From: JALNXF01 sp964555845
Lineage (GTDB): Bacteria > Patescibacteriota > Gracilibacteria > BD1-5 > UBA2023
Length of the DNA: 64,000 bases
Reading direction: 5' to 3'
Assembly: GCA_964555845.1 (NCBI GenBank)
Contig: CAZKUA010000007.1
Span: 1-64,000 of the forward strand
Shown: one piece after another, positions 10,304 to 21,858 of the stretch
Numbering within the stretch: the first letter of the stretch is position 1
Layout: each line of letters opens with the position of its first letter
The notes under the pieces: generated by a model
What the model saw: only the letters and a program-made list of their open reading frames with translations
What the model was told of the DNA's origin: nothing
Database searches by the model: none
Program-made: the position numbers and the translations under genes

Positions 10304-10885
10304 TTATTTACAGACATATGCAAATCTACAAGTCACAGTTCTATTATAATAAGTAGCTGTTGCAAAACTATAATAAGTATCTGTACATGTATTATTAGAT
10401 GTAACTGGACATGAAGTATACGCCGCAACAATTCATCAATCACACGTATCTGTAATATTACCTATTGTTGTAAAAGATGGAAATATATCTTCTCAAATAT
10501 TTGCAGTATTTGAAGATGACATTGTATATCAAGTTGGACAAACCCTAGTTGCAAGTGCGTCAATCTGAGATTGAAGTGAAGCAACGGATGGTATATCAGA
10601 ATTACAATTTACTTTCGTTCAGTCTGTTGTACACATTTTTCAAGAAGTTAGAGTTCAAAATTTACTTGCAACTCACTCTACATTTTCTTTTAGATAACCC
10701 ATATTATTTACCATATCATTCCAGATGGTGGAAGTGAGAGGAGAACCAGAAGTTACAGGAGCTTGGGTTGTCCATGTATATGTAGCATATATTATTCCAA
10801 ATATTCAAATACCGAGAATAAATCAGATTGAGATTAGTAGTCAATTTCCGATTTTGGAAACTAGAGTTTTTAGTGTTGATTTCAT
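10304..10885 (-). CDS. Membrane-anchored extracellular protein, cysteine-containing
   Basis: The 193-residue protein has one N-terminal membrane segment (about residues 13-37) after a short basic stretch, so the rest should lie outside the membrane. The exterior part begins with Thr/Ser-rich sequence and an IWNDMVNNMGYLKENVE helix. A short coiled-coil-like segment follows (ASLQSQIDALATRV), then a Thr/Asn-rich C-terminal domain. About eight cysteines could form disulfides. It lacks a prepilin cleavage motif. No family is recognised. A terminator with a 19-bp stem follows. Confidence 0.7.
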
Positions 10886-11010
10886 AATTTTTATGATTAG
10901 CAATAAAAAAATATAAAAGGATTATAGCTGAAAAACAAAAGAATTGCAAGAAAAAATTTGATTTTATTTAATATCCTCTATTATGTAGGGGTTAAAACTA
11001 AATAAATAAT

Positions 11011-11076
11011 ATGATAGCATTAATTTTCTGATGAATAATTATCGTTATAATATTGGCAATATTTTTTTATAAATAA
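11011..11076 (+). CDS. Possible 21-residue membrane peptide
   Basis: ATG at 11011 opens a short frame (MIALIFGGIIIVIILAIFFYK) that is a single hydrophobic segment with a lysine at the end. It stops three bases before the next gene, which also begins with a membrane segment. The short distance and hydrophobic pattern make it plausible as a small membrane peptide or leader. At this length it could be chance. Confidence 0.3.
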
Positions 11077-11079
11077 AGT

Positions 11080-11472
11080 ATGAGCGAATTAATTTTTTGG
11101 GGAATTTTTTTGATAATAATTGGTGTTTGAATAGCTTTTGTGGTTATATATTCTAAGCCAAGAAAATTATCAAAAAGTAGAATCACTTTTTATAAAGATG
11201 AGCTTATAAAGTGCGATAATTATTCAAATAGTGAAAAAATAATTAAATATGATAAAATTCTAAATCATATATTAAGAGATTATTGAATTAAAGGGAATTT
11301 ATGAGATCAACTCAAGAAAAAACCGGCTATGATAAAAGATATCCAAGAGATTTGGAGACTTCATAAAATTAGAAATATTATAGCGCATGATCTGTCTGGA
11401 ATGAGCGAAGTAAAACTCGAAATTGATGCAATAAAATACAAAAAAGAATTAAATAAATTATTAAATAATTAG
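11080..11472 (+). CDS. Membrane-anchored protein with HEPN-like helical region
   Basis: The 130-residue protein has an N-terminal membrane segment (residues 3-25) and a basic, helical cytoplasmic part. Near residues 94-104 the sequence LHKIRNIIAHD resembles the RNxxxH motif of HEPN-type and DUF4145-type proteins, which are often RNases. The resemblance is limited to that motif, so function is not assigned. Its TAG is followed two bases later by the tatD start, so the two form an operon. Confidence 0.65.
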
Positions 11473-11474
11473 AT

Positions 11475-12287
11475 ATGATTTTTGACACTCACTCTCATCT
11501 TCATTTTAAGGATTTTGCCGATATAGAAAATGAGGTTAAAATAATGCAAGAATATGGCGTAAAATACGCAACTTTGGTTGGAAGTGATTGTGATACAAGC
11601 GCTGACGCTATCGCATTAGCCAAAAAATACCCACAATTTTTTGCGACAGTTTGAATTCATCCGACGGATGTTTGAGAGAATTTAGATATTAAAACTGAAA
11701 TTGAGAAATTAGATAAACTAGTTGAAAAAGAAAGAGAAAATATAGTAGCTATCTGAGAAATATGATTTGATTATTTTCATCTTAATGAAGACAAAATCGA
11801 AGAAGAAAAGGAAAAACAAAAAGAATTATTTTTTAGACAAGTTGAAATTGCAAAAAAATATAACTTACCTGTAATAATTCATACAAGAAATGCTAGAGAT
11901 GATACGCTAAAATATATAAAAGAGTCTGAAATTAAGAAATTTGTAATTCACTGCTTCACTGAAAATTATGAGTTTGCACAGGATATTATGGATTATTCCC
12001 CTGAAGCTTATTTTTGATTTTCTGGAATTGTAACTTTTAAAAAAGCTTCAGATATTCAAGACGCTGCCTCAAAAATCCCACTCAGTAAAATACTGGTTGA
12101 AACTGATGCGCCATATCTCACACCAGAGCCTTTTAGGTGACAGAAAATAAATACGTCAGGATACACAAAGTTTGTCCTTGAAAAAATCAAAGAATTAAGA
12201 CCAGAATCCCGAGAAGAAATAGAAAATCAAATTTTTGAGAATAGTTTGAGTTTTTATTGAATACCAGCCTTGTCATCCTGAGCGTAG
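11475..12287 (+). CDS. tatD: TatD-family metal-dependent DNase/hydrolase
   Basis: The 270-residue TIM-barrel hydrolase belongs to the TatD family, which includes Mg-dependent DNases and tRNA-editing-like hydrolases. Motifs in order: DTHSHLHF at the N-terminus, GIHPTD, GEIGFDYF, IIHTRNA, IHCFTE and VETDAPYLTPEPFRG. All metal ligands appear to be present. The last few codons and the TAG stop lie inside the dispersed TCATCCTGAGC repeat that begins near 12272, so the repeat has replaced the original C-terminus. Confidence 0.93.
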
Positions 12288-12384
12288 TCGAAGGATCTAT
12301 TAATTAAAAAATTCCTATAAAATTATATTGAAATTTTATTTTAATAGACCCATTCGACTTCACTTCGTTTCGCTCAGGGTGACG
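12272..12384. repeat. Long inverted repeat, MITE-like, at the 3' end of tatD
   Basis: The left arm GTCATCCTGAGCGTAGTCGA continues to AGGATCTATTA. The right arm TAATAGACCCATTCGAC continues through TTCGCTCAGGGTGACGG and is an imperfect complement of it. An AT-rich centre of about 40 bases separates them. The element is clearly richer in GC than its surroundings. It supplies the tatD stop codon and could act as a terminator. The 107 bases after it, up to the next start, hold no gene. Confidence 0.75.
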
Positions 12385-12491
12385 GAAGGTGATTAGCTCG
12401 AAATGACAGAGGAGAAAAAAATTAAAAATTGAATTGATTTTGGGGACATTCTGTATATAGTAAAAATGTTTTATAAATAATTTATGTAAAT

Positions 12492-12686
12492 ATGATTAAA
12501 AGAAAGAAATATTGAAGCCCAATTAACTTCTATGTTACCGATAGTCAAAAGAAAAAAATAGAATATATTTTGGAACAAAAATGACAAAATTTAACTGATT
12601 TTTTGAGAGGATATATCCAGACAACTACAGAGAAATATGAAGATAAAAACTGAGTTATCAATGTTTATCAAACCTATATTTCATAA
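12492..12686 (+). CDS. Small protein with ribbon-helix-helix-like pattern
   Basis: The 64-residue protein has a strand-like start (SPINFYVTDSQKKKIEYILEQ) followed by KGQNLTDFLRGYIQ, a pattern like Arc/MetJ-type ribbon-helix-helix DNA-binding proteins. Family membership is inferred from pattern only. Its end overlaps the end of the convergent acyltransferase gene by 32 bases. No partner toxin is seen beside it. If real, it could be a small transcription regulator. Confidence 0.45.
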
Positions 12687-13692
12687 AATAAAGAAAATAG
12701 GTAAAAGTAGAAATCCCAACTGTCCGCCAAATAAACTTAACTTGAGGAAAAAAAATCCAAATTGTAGAATCGATTATAATCCAGTGAACAATATAAATCC
12801 AGAGACTATTATCTCAAATATATCTTAAAAAAGAAAGTAAACTCGCTAAAAGTTTGCTTTTTATTTTCTCTAAAAAGCTGAAAATATAGATAAACGCAAA
12901 CATTATAAAAAAACTAGCAGAAGTATAATAAAGAGTGAGCGGATACATATTTGGCTCAAGTAGTAGTGTTTTGCCACTTAAAAAGTGTAAAATTCAAAAA
13001 AATATAGACAATATTAAGAAAAAAAGAAGTACTTCCTTTTTTCTTTTTTCAAATCCGAGAGTTCACAAAAATATTCAAATCAAATATGGAACTATCCACA
13101 AATTAAAAGAAAAAAGTTTTGTATCAATTCAATAAAGCAAGTTAGTAAAGTTATTTTGTGGCAAATTAACACCATAATTAAGGATTAGAAAAAATCAGAT
13201 TATCCCTAAAATTATTGTCTTATTGTATTTGAAATTTTTCACAATGTAGAGAAATAATGGTGTAATTGCAAGAAATATTGAGAACAAAATTAGAATTGGA
13301 ATTGGAACTGCATAAGATTGAAAAGTTAGAATTCAAGTTAAATTAAAGGTATTTCTCTCAATAAATTGCCAATAATAAGGTTCTTTTGCAAAATCAAAAG
13401 TATAGAATTTTAAAATATTAAAAAAATAGTAAACCAAAAGTAAGAGTAAGCTCCTTTTATAAAGCCTTAAACTAGATATTTTCAAGTCATATTTGCTATA
13501 AACTATAATTATAAGACTTCCCGATAAAACCAGAAAAAATAGCGGTCAGATTTTGATTAAATCATTAAAATATGAGAAAAAACTCCCAGAAATTATTTTA
13601 ATATTTGACCGATTAATTAGATGAGTAAGTACAATAAATACCATCGCAATTCACTTAAGATATGAGATATAATAATTTCTTTTTTTAATCAT
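12655..13692 (-). CDS. Acyltransferase 3-like integral membrane protein
   Basis: The 345-residue protein has about ten hydrophobic segments and begins with SYLKGIAMVFIVLTHLINRS, the opening motif and His typical of acyltransferase family 3 and OpgC-like enzymes. These usually add acetyl or other acyl groups to cell-surface polysaccharides from the membrane. A second conserved-looking part is DNSLWIYIVHW near the end. The donor and acceptor cannot be told. The start at 13692 follows a 149-base AT-rich gap shared with the divergent EAL gene, a likely double promoter region. Confidence 0.8.
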
Positions 13693-13841
13693 AATTAATT
13701 AATTTTTAATATTAAAATTGAGTATATTTAAAATATTTTTTAATCAAAAATAAAATAAAAAATATCTATAAATAAAAATTGACTAAAATCTAATTTCTCA
13801 TATATTATAATTAATTAATAATTTATATTTAAAGTGTTTTT

Positions 13842-15392
13842 ATGGGTTTAAAGCTAAAACTTGATAGAATTACCTGCTCTAGAGAAGAAATTAAAGAAGG
13901 TATTTTTTTGGCACCTCAAGAAAATTTAGACATCAAGACATTACCTAAAAATGTTAAAAGGGTTGTTTTAATAATTTTAGAAATAAATAAGGAATTAAAG
14001 ATAGACTTGTCATCAAAAAATTATGTAAATAATTTTTTAGTGACCCTAAAAAGGCATAGTTTAGAATATTACTGACTATCAAGTCTAGTCGAATCAATAC
14101 TTTGAGTCTGAGAAAGTAGTTTTGTAGACAGAAGAACTTGACTGCCAAATGATTTAAAATTTTTAGGAGATTGTAATTCTCCTTGAAAAGATGAATTTGA
14201 AAAAGATTGTAATTCTCCATGAAAAAAATTAGTTTTTATATTAAAGATTGATGGTTTCTCTAAAATTAATTGATTTTATTGAAGGGCAAATTGAGATACT
14301 TTTATAAATAATATTATCGCAAAATTTAAGGGATTATTTGAAGGAAAACTTTGATTTAAATTATATAAATTATCAGGTTTATATTTCTGATTATTAACAG
14401 AAAAACAATTTGAATCTTCAAAAGAATTATTTGAAGTAATAGAAGAAATTAGGGCAATTATAAATAATTTTCATATAGATATAGAATTATGAGAAAATAA
14501 GGAAAAAAGTGAATTAAAAATAATACTTAATGGCTGATGTAGTCACTGTAAAGAAAAGCTATTTGATAAAGCACTACTTGCACTTTATAAATCAAACAAA
14601 GAGGGATGACTGTATTTCTATACTAAAGAAATGGAAGATTTATACAAAAAGGAATTAGAAAATAATTTATTATGGTCAGTAAAAATAATACACTGAATTA
14701 AAGAAGACAGATTTTTCCCTGTATTTCAATGAATTAGAGATAATAGAACATGAAAAATAATTAAATATGAAAGTCTAATAAGGTACAGAGATGATGATGG
14801 GAAAATAGTATCTCCTTATTTCTTTCTTGATATTGCTGAAAATATGGGAAAAATGTTGAAATTATCCGAAATAATGATAGAAAAAGTTATTAAAAAAATG
14901 GTTTGAAATAATCATAGTTTTTCAATTAATTTAACCGAAGAATGTTTACTTAATAGTGAATTCATGAATTTTTTAATACTAGTTGTAGATGATAGCTTAA
15001 TAGATCCAAGTAGATTAATAATAGAAGTAGTAGAAACTGCCGTAGATAAATGATGACAAATTATAAAAGTTATAGAAACCCTAAAGAATAAATGAATGAA
15101 AATTGCAATTGATGACTTTGGTTCTGGAATGTCAAATACTACGAGAGTAAAATCATTAAAACCAGATTTTGTAAAAATAGATTGAGGACTAGTTAAATGA
15201 ATGCTTTTAAATAAAGAAAATTTACACAATATTGAAATGCTAAAACAAATGGCTGATATTTATTGAGTTGAAGTAATTGCAGAATTTGTAGATAGTAAAG
15301 AAAAACAATTTGAACTAGAAAAGATAGGAGTTCAATATTCTCAATGATATTTATATTCAGTGCCAGATGAAAAATTATGTGATGAAATTTAG
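13842..15392 (+). CDS. Cyclic-di-GMP phosphodiesterase (EAL) with degenerate GGDEF-like domain
   Basis: The 516-residue soluble protein ends in an EAL domain (about residues 285-516) that should hydrolyse c-di-GMP. The EAL motif reads ESL within IIKYESLIRYR, and the catalytic IDDFGSG motif near residue 423 is intact. VKIDGGLV, IAEFVDS and the QGYLYS loop follow. The middle region (about 130-215) has GGDEF-like features (KIDGFSKINGFYGRANGD) but the GGDEF signature is replaced by LSGLYFG, so it is probably not a cyclase. Just before it, the phrase DCNSPGK occurs twice 13 residues apart. It points to c-di-GMP signalling in this organism. Confidence 0.88.
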
Positions 15393-15394
15393 AG

Positions 15395-18241
15395 CTAAAT
15401 TACAATACTAAGAAGTTTATTTTTTACATAAATAACTTTCTTTAATTCATATCAATCTAAATACTTTATAACATTTTCTCTTTCAAAAGCAAGTTTTTTA
15501 ATAATTTCTTCACTTGTATCTAGTTCTACTTCTATCTCATCTCTTACTTTTCCATTTATTTGAATAACAATTTTTACGACCTTATCAATTAATTTTGTTT
15601 CATCAAAACTAGGCCAAGTTTGCTCATGAATACTTCAATTATTTCCGATATTTAGCCATAATTCCTCAGTAATATGGGGAGCAAATGAAGAAAGTAAAAT
15701 AAGTAGTTTTTCATAATATTCTTTTTTTATTTCATTTTCTTTTTCAAGTGAATTAGCGAAAATCATAAGTGCTGAAATCGCAGTATTAAATCAGAAGTTA
15801 GTAATATCATCTCATACTTTCTTAATAGTTTTATTCACTAATACATCAAGTTCATTTTTAGAATTTATATTAGGTGAAATTTTATATTGCAAATTCCATA
15901 CTTTATCAAGAAATCTTTTCATTCAAATAATATTTTTTGAATTCCAAGGCTTCATATCCTCAAGTGCTCACATAAACATAACGTAAAGTCTCGTAGAATC
16001 AGCTCAAAATTCTTTTACAACACCATCTGGATTTACTACATTTCCGAGAGATTTACTCATTTTTCTTCAATCTTCAGCCAAAATCATTCATTGATGACGA
16101 AGTTTTGAAAATGGTTCCCTAAATTCTATATATCCAAATTTATTTAATGCTTTTGTGAAAAATCTTGCATAAAGAAGATGTAAAACGGTATGTTCGGCTC
16201 AACCCATATACATGTCTACTGGAAGCCATTTCTTCATTGCTTCTTTACTTGCAAATTCACTCGTATTTTTTGGATCGCTATATCTTAAATAATACCATGA
16301 AGAACAAACAAAAGTATCCATTGTATCAGATTCTCTTCTTGCATTTTTACCACATTTTGGACAAACTACATCATGAAATGTTTTAGAATTAGTCAAAGGA
16401 GATTCTCAAGTAGGTTTAAAATCAACATCTGTAGGTAATTTCACAGGTAAATCTTTTTCTGGAACTGGAACTTCTCAGCAATCCTCACAATAAATAATAG
16501 GAATTGGAGCGCCCCAATATCTCTGGCGACTTATAAGCCAGTCACGAAGTTTATAATTTATTTTTCTTTTTCAAATTCATTTTTCTTCAAGCCATTCTCA
16601 CATTTTTACTCTTGCAACTTCTGATTTTAGTCAATCAAATTCTTCTGAATTTATTGTTATTCAATCTTCACAATAAGCTCCTGGATTTAAAAATTTTTCG
16701 GCGAAAAATAAGTGACCTGCTGTATTAATAGTTTTTAAAATATCTTTAGTATTTATCCAAATTAAATCATGTTTAGCTAATTCTTCATCTGATATTTTAT
16801 CTTGGTCTAAATTTTCAAGAGTAACAATAAAAGCACATTCAAAAGCTCTTCTTGAAACTCATTTATGTGCAGCATAAAAATATGATTCTAATTCCCAAGG
16901 AATTTTCTCGATTGATTTAAAATTTTTAAATCATGTTTCTTCTTTTATTTCTCTTAAAATAGCACCTTCTTCTTTTTCTCAATCTTCAGCTCATCAAATT
17001 ACAAATGTCTTCCAATTAAATCATTTTACATCAAGAATTAAAACTTTATCTTCAGTTGGATGTTTTACGATTCCACCAACCACTCTTCTCTCTATAATTG
17101 GTTTATCTTCTCTAAATGCTCAGTCTCATTTAGTTTCAACTAACATTGGTTTTATGCTTTGAACTATCTCCAAGTCATATTTTTTTGCAAATTCAAAATC
17201 TCTCTCATCATGAGCGGGTACCGCCATAACAGCTCAGGTTCAGTAATTTGATAGCACATAATCTCAAATAAAGACTTTTACTTCTTGGTTATTAAATGGA
17301 TTAATTGCTATAATTCATTTAAGTTCTACTCCGGATTTTTCTTTATTTAGTCAGGTTCTTTCGAGTTCTGTTTTTTTACCAGTTTCCTTGATATATTTTT
17401 CTACTTCACTTAAATTTTCTATATTTGATTTAAGATTTTTAACAATAGGACTTTCTGGCGAAATAACAATATAAGTCATCCCAAAAACTGTATCAATTCT
17501 AGTCGTATAGACTTTTATTTTTTCTTCTGTATTTTTTATGTCAATATCAAATTCTACTCACTCTGACTTCCCTATCCAATGTTTTTGGGCAGCAATAGTA
17601 GATGATGGCCAATCTATAGTATCTAGATCATCTATAAGTTCTTCTGCAAAATCAGTTATTTTAAAAAACCATTGTTCTAGATTTTTTTGTATAACTTCAT
17701 TCTGACATCTTTCGCAAATTCCTCATTCTGCTTGTTCATTAGCCAAAACTGTCTGACAAGAATTACACCAATTAACTTTTGCTTTTTTCTTGTATGCAAG
17801 TCAATTTTTGTATAAAAACAAGAAAAACCATTGAGTCCATTTATAATATTCTGGTACAGAAGTATCTATTTCGCGGGACCAATCGTAAGCGAAACCTTGT
17901 GCCTTAATTTGACGAGTAAAAACTCCTATATTTTGAGGATTTTGGATACTTGGGTGAACTCCGGTTTTGATAGCATAATTCTCAGCCGGAAGCCCAAATG
18001 CATCCCATCACATTGGATGAAGAACATTGTATCATTTCATCCTCATATAGCGTGAATAAATATCTGTCGCTGTATAATTTTCCATATGTCACATATGAAG
18101 TCAGGCTCCGCTTGGATACGGAAACATATCCAAAATAAACATTTTTTCTTTTTTTGAGTCAGATTTTGCCTGAGAATAATCTGATTTATCCCATTTATCT
18201 TGCCATTTTTTCTCAATTTCATTAAAGCTGTATTTTTCCAT
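15395..18241 (-). CDS. leuS: Leucyl-tRNA synthetase
   Basis: The 948-residue enzyme charges tRNA-Leu. The N-terminus EKYSFNEIEKKWQDKW is typical. The class I HIGH motif appears as LHMGH near residue 50 within FPYPSGAGLHMGHMENY, and the KMSKSLGN loop lies near residue 726. An editing (CP1) region and a CPKCG zinc-like cluster with VCSSWYYLRY are present. It is somewhat longer than the usual 860 residues because of extensions in the middle domains. Its stop faces the EAL gene stop with only two bases between them. Tryptophans in the N-terminus use TGG while conserved glycines use TGA. Confidence 0.97.
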
Positions 18242-18302
18242 ATTTTGTAATTTAGTTAATTATTTATTTTATATTAGTAAAATTCTCAAAAAAACAAAAT
18301 TT

Positions 18303-19004
18303 TTATAATATATTTTTCAGAGCTGCTATATTAAAGGCATAATCCATTTTAAGAGATCCAAGAGTTCAAATATAAATTTCTTTTCATTGTAGTTCTACCT
18401 TTTTCACTATCATCGCACAACTCTCGAGATCTGGAATGATATTTTCTTCTCCTATAAAAACTGCTACTTTTTTTCAGATTTCAAGATTTTTCAGTAAATC
18501 AATAAAATTATATTTATTTTCTAGAACTTTTATGACATTATAAACTTCATCTCAAAGCAAAGTTGTGTTTTTTTGGAGAAAATTTGAAAGTCCTAAATAA
18601 TAATTTGTTTGTTCTGATGGAATACAGGCGAAAGTTATTTCTCAGGTTATTTTAGTTAATCTTGAAGTCAATAAATAGAGAGTATCATCAATTTGATTTA
18701 TTTTGTTTTTTTCTTCTAATTCCTGGGTTGCATCTATAAAAACCTGGGGCATATGTTCCATTAAATAATCAACAAAAACCCTAATTCATCTAGTTGTAGG
18801 AAGTCTTCCTGCACTATTGTATGGCTGAAAAATAAGTCACATTTTCTCCAGAAGTGCCATATCATTGCGGACTGTCGCACTACTTACACCGAGAGAATAT
18901 TTTTTAATAAGAGATTTTGAACCAGTAATATCCCCTGTTTTGATATATTCCTCCACAATAAGTTTGAGGATTTGGATTTTTCTTGTATCTATATTTTTTT
19001 TCAT
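18303..19004 (-). CDS. hrcA: Heat-shock repressor HrcA, short form
   Basis: HrcA represses chaperone genes by binding CIRCE operators. The 233-residue protein has the N-terminal winged helix region: KIQILKLIVEEYIKTGDITG, then SKSLIKKYSLGVSSATVRND and MGLIFQPYNSAGRLPTTRGI. The rest is GAF-like. It is about 100 residues shorter than the usual 340. The ATG at 19004 lies 19 bases after the ftsK stop; an upstream in-frame ATG at 19052 would overlap ftsK and precedes residues not typical of HrcA. No CIRCE element or dnaK/groEL gene is visible in the window. Confidence 0.9.
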
Positions 19005-19023
19005 ATTTGGATTTTTTAAAAAA

Positions 19024-21189
19024 CTAATACACATCTCTTGGTTTACTTCCATCTGGTGGACCTACAATTCACATTTCTTCGAGGATATCTATGACTCTCG
19101 CAGCGCGAGCGTAACCAAGTTTTAATCTTCTTTGGAGAAGTGAAGTTGAGGCTTTTTTAGCTTCTCTCACAACCTTTATAGCGTCATCTAGAATCTTTGG
19201 ATCTTCGTCATATTCTCAGGCAACTATACTTCAATCAAAATTACTAGTCTCTCATTCAACTATTGATTTATCGTAAATATTTTCGAGCATCGCAGGGTCA
19301 ATTGTGCGCTTGATATGATTAACTACAGATTCTACTTCGTCAGTCTCGACATATACTCACTGCATTCTCTCGGCATCAACAGATCCACTTGGAGAATATA
19401 ACATATCTCATTTCCCGAGTAAATCCTCAGCTCACATCTTGTCAATAATTGTACGAGAATCCACCAAACTCGCCACGGTAAATGCAATACGAGATGGGAT
19501 ATTTGCTTTAATAAGTCCGGTAATAACATCAACAGATGGTCTTTGAGTTGCTACAATTAAGTGCATTCCGACAGCTCTCGCCATTTGTGCAATTCTAACT
19601 ATTGATCACTCAACTTCTTTTTTATTTCCTCTCATCATAAGGTCAGCAAGCTCATCTATAATTATTACTATATTTGGAAGCTTGTCTTTTTTGTGAACTT
19701 TTTTATTGTATTCTTCAATATTTCTAGAACGAGTTTGGGTCAAAATATCATATCTTCTCATCATTTCAGCAATTGCCCACTTTAGACTATTTAGAGCCTT
19801 TTCTGCATCATTTATAACTGGAGTAAGAAGATGCGGAATACCATTATAAATCCCAAGTTCAACGCGTTTCGGGTCTATCATTATCATCCTGAGCATATCT
19901 GGAGAATTCTTGTAAAGTAAGCTCAAAATAAATCAATTCATCGCAACAGATTTTCACGATCCAGTCTGACCTGCAATAAGTAAATGGGGCATTTTTGATA
20001 AATCTCCAACTACATAATCCCCATTAATATCCTTACCTATTGCCAGCACAAGATTTGATTTATTTCAGATAAATTCCTTGCTTTCAATAACTTCTCTAAT
20101 TCAAACAATTTGTCTATTTTCATTTGGAACTTCCACTCAAACAAGTCCAAGTCCTGGGATTGGAGCTTGAATACGGATACTTTTTGCCTTGAGTGAAAGA
20201 GTTAAATCTTTTTTAAGATTTTCAATTTTATTAAGTTTTACTCATTCTCTTGGTTTTAGCTTGTATTGTATAACAGTTGGTCCAACTGTATATCATTTCA
20301 TTTCTACATCTATTTTAAATTGAAGAAGTTTTTCTTTAATTTCAAGGGATTTTTGTTCTACAATTCTATTATCAATTTCTCATTTATTTTTGATAATATT
20401 GAGCAAATCCGAGCTTGGAAAATCCCAACTCGTAAAATCAAGTTTTGTCTGAACTGGTTTTTTCTCATCTTTTTTATTAAACATTTCAAAAATTGATTTT
20501 TTTTCTATTTCTACTTTTCTAGGTTTTTCAATAATTTCAACTTTCACCTTCTCTGGTTTCTCTTTTTTAATTGATTTATCAATGTCATTTATTTGTTTTC
20601 TAAGAGAATCCATTTCGCTTATTTTCTCATCTTTTTCTCTTGATTTTTTAGTTTCTTTTAAGTCTTTTTTTAAATCATTTTTGATATTTGATAAATTCTC
20701 TTTTACGGCTCAGTAAGAAGGCAAATTAGAGTGTATATTTTTTAAAACCTGAATATACGAAATTTTAAAAATGAAATATAGAGATAAAAATAATCCTCAA
20801 ATAACAAAAAATACAGCTGGAATTCTTCAAAACATACTTTCTAAAAACCCACTTATATCGAATAATCAGGTTGTCACACTTGGAAAAAATAATCAAATTA
20901 TTGAATCCAGTGAAAACCAGAAAATCATAAGTCCAACTATTCTTGTGTTGTTCCAATAAAGTTTTTTGAATGAAATTAGAACTCACAAAAGTATTAAAAC
21001 TGGAGAGAAAATAAATCTAAATTGATTACCAAAAAGTAAGTCCAAAAATGAAGATAAATAAGAGCCAATAACTGACTTGTCATCTCAGAAATATCCCAAA
21101 ATTCACAAAAAAAGCAATGCAATTCCAAAAAATACATTCCTAAATTCTTGATTATATCTAGACCTCTGTTTCTTACTTTTTGACGCCAT
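19024..21189 (-). CDS. ftsK: DNA translocase FtsK/SpoIIIE
   Basis: The 721-residue membrane ATPase pumps chromosome ends through the division septum. The first 180 residues hold four or so membrane segments. A charged coiled linker follows (Lys/Glu-rich, about 190-270), then the motor with Walker A AGQTGSGKS near residue 404, Walker B VIIIDELADLMM, and a C-terminal winged gamma domain ending GPPDGSKPRDVY. The second Gly of the P-loop GSGKS is a TGA codon at 19954-19956. hrcA follows closely in the same direction. Confidence 0.97.
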
Positions 21190-21292
21190 TTTTTCTAAAA
21201 AAATTTAATATACAAATTTATTATATAAAATAATGCAAAAAAGCAAAAAAAAGCAAAAAAATTAGTTGATTTCTGTTATTCTGTTTTAATTT

Positions 21293-21321
21293 CTGTCATT
21301 CCCGCGAAGGCGGGAATCTAC
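21293..21321. repeat. 29-nt dispersed hairpin repeat (copy 1)
   Basis: The sequence begins CTGTCATTCCCGCGAAGGCG and ends GGAATCTAC; its centre ATTCCCGC-GAAG-GCGGGAAT forms a GC-rich hairpin. The same 29 bases occur at 56625-56653. It lies in the gap between the ftsK start and the divergent gene at 21420. Confidence 0.85.
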
Positions 21322-21363
21322 AAATCACTCTAAATAAAAATTCTCCCATTGTCAAAATTCAAT

Positions 21364-21391
21364 TTGACAAATCAAATTATTTTCTTATAAA
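21364..21391 (+). promoter_or_regulatory. Sigma70-like promoter
   Basis: TTGACA at 21364-21369 and TATAAA at 21386-21391 are spaced by 16 bases, and the gene start follows 29 bases later at 21420. The -35 box is a perfect consensus match. Confidence 0.6.
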
Positions 21392-21419
21392 GAAATTAAT
21401 ATTTTTAATATTTACAAAT

Positions 21420-21809
21420 ATGAAAAATCATAATAAACGTTTAGATTGAATAACAGCAACATCTAAAGTTGTAATTCCTAAACGAGAGCTTCCAGATGTA
21501 TCTGAATTTTTAAAATGAATGATTACAGAGGAATGAAAAAATTCATTTGTAAAAGTAAATATGAACCCTGAAGAATGATGAAAAACTATTATAGTTTTAT
21601 GAAATGATAACTGAATGCGCCAGGCTATAGCAAAATTTTTAAAATGAATGCATCCAGAAGATTGAGAAAAAATCTTAGGAACAGAAAATGATTTATTAAA
21701 TGAATGAAAACAACCTGATTTAAGTAATTTTTTAAAATGAATGCATACAGAAAATTTGTGAAGACCTGCTAAAAAAGTTAAAAAGAAAGTTTCTGAGATT
21801 TTAGATTAA
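21420..21809 (+). CDS. Small protein with repeated FLKGM motif
   Basis: The 129-residue protein is rich in Lys, Glu and Gly and has no membrane segment. The phrase FLKGM occurs three times (SEFLKGMIT, AKFLKGMHPEDG, SNFLKGMHTEN), which suggests short helical repeats. The C-terminal tail is very basic (PAKKVKKKV). The start ITATSKVVIPKRELPDVSEF looks like the beginning of a small folded domain. No family is recognised. It has its own promoter and a strong terminator, so it is a single-gene transcript. Confidence 0.75.
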
Positions 21810-21810
21810 A

Positions 21811-21838
21811 AAAAAATTGCCTTACGGCAATTTTTTTT
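21811..21838 (+). terminator. Rho-independent terminator
   Basis: An 11-bp stem AAAAAATTGCC/GGCAATTTTTT around TTAC is followed by further T, directly after the stop of the FLKGM-repeat gene. Confidence 0.9.
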
Positions 21839-21858
21839 GGAAATATTTAGAATTTAAT

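Noticed and set aside
10725..10949. Small open frames on both strands around 10725-10949
   Set aside because: The minus-strand frame starting at 10885 gives a membrane-anchored protein; the others are shadows of it.
12833..12862. Hairpin-like AAAGTAAACTCGCTAAAAGTTTGCTTT resembling a terminator
   Set aside because: It lies inside the acyltransferase-like gene and codes for a continuous stretch (KIKSKLLASLLSF), so it is not a gene end.
18837..19052. HrcA start at 19052 giving a longer protein
   Set aside because: It would overlap the end of ftsK by 29 bases and add residues encoded by the ftsK tail in another frame; the ATG at 19004 fits the family N-terminus.
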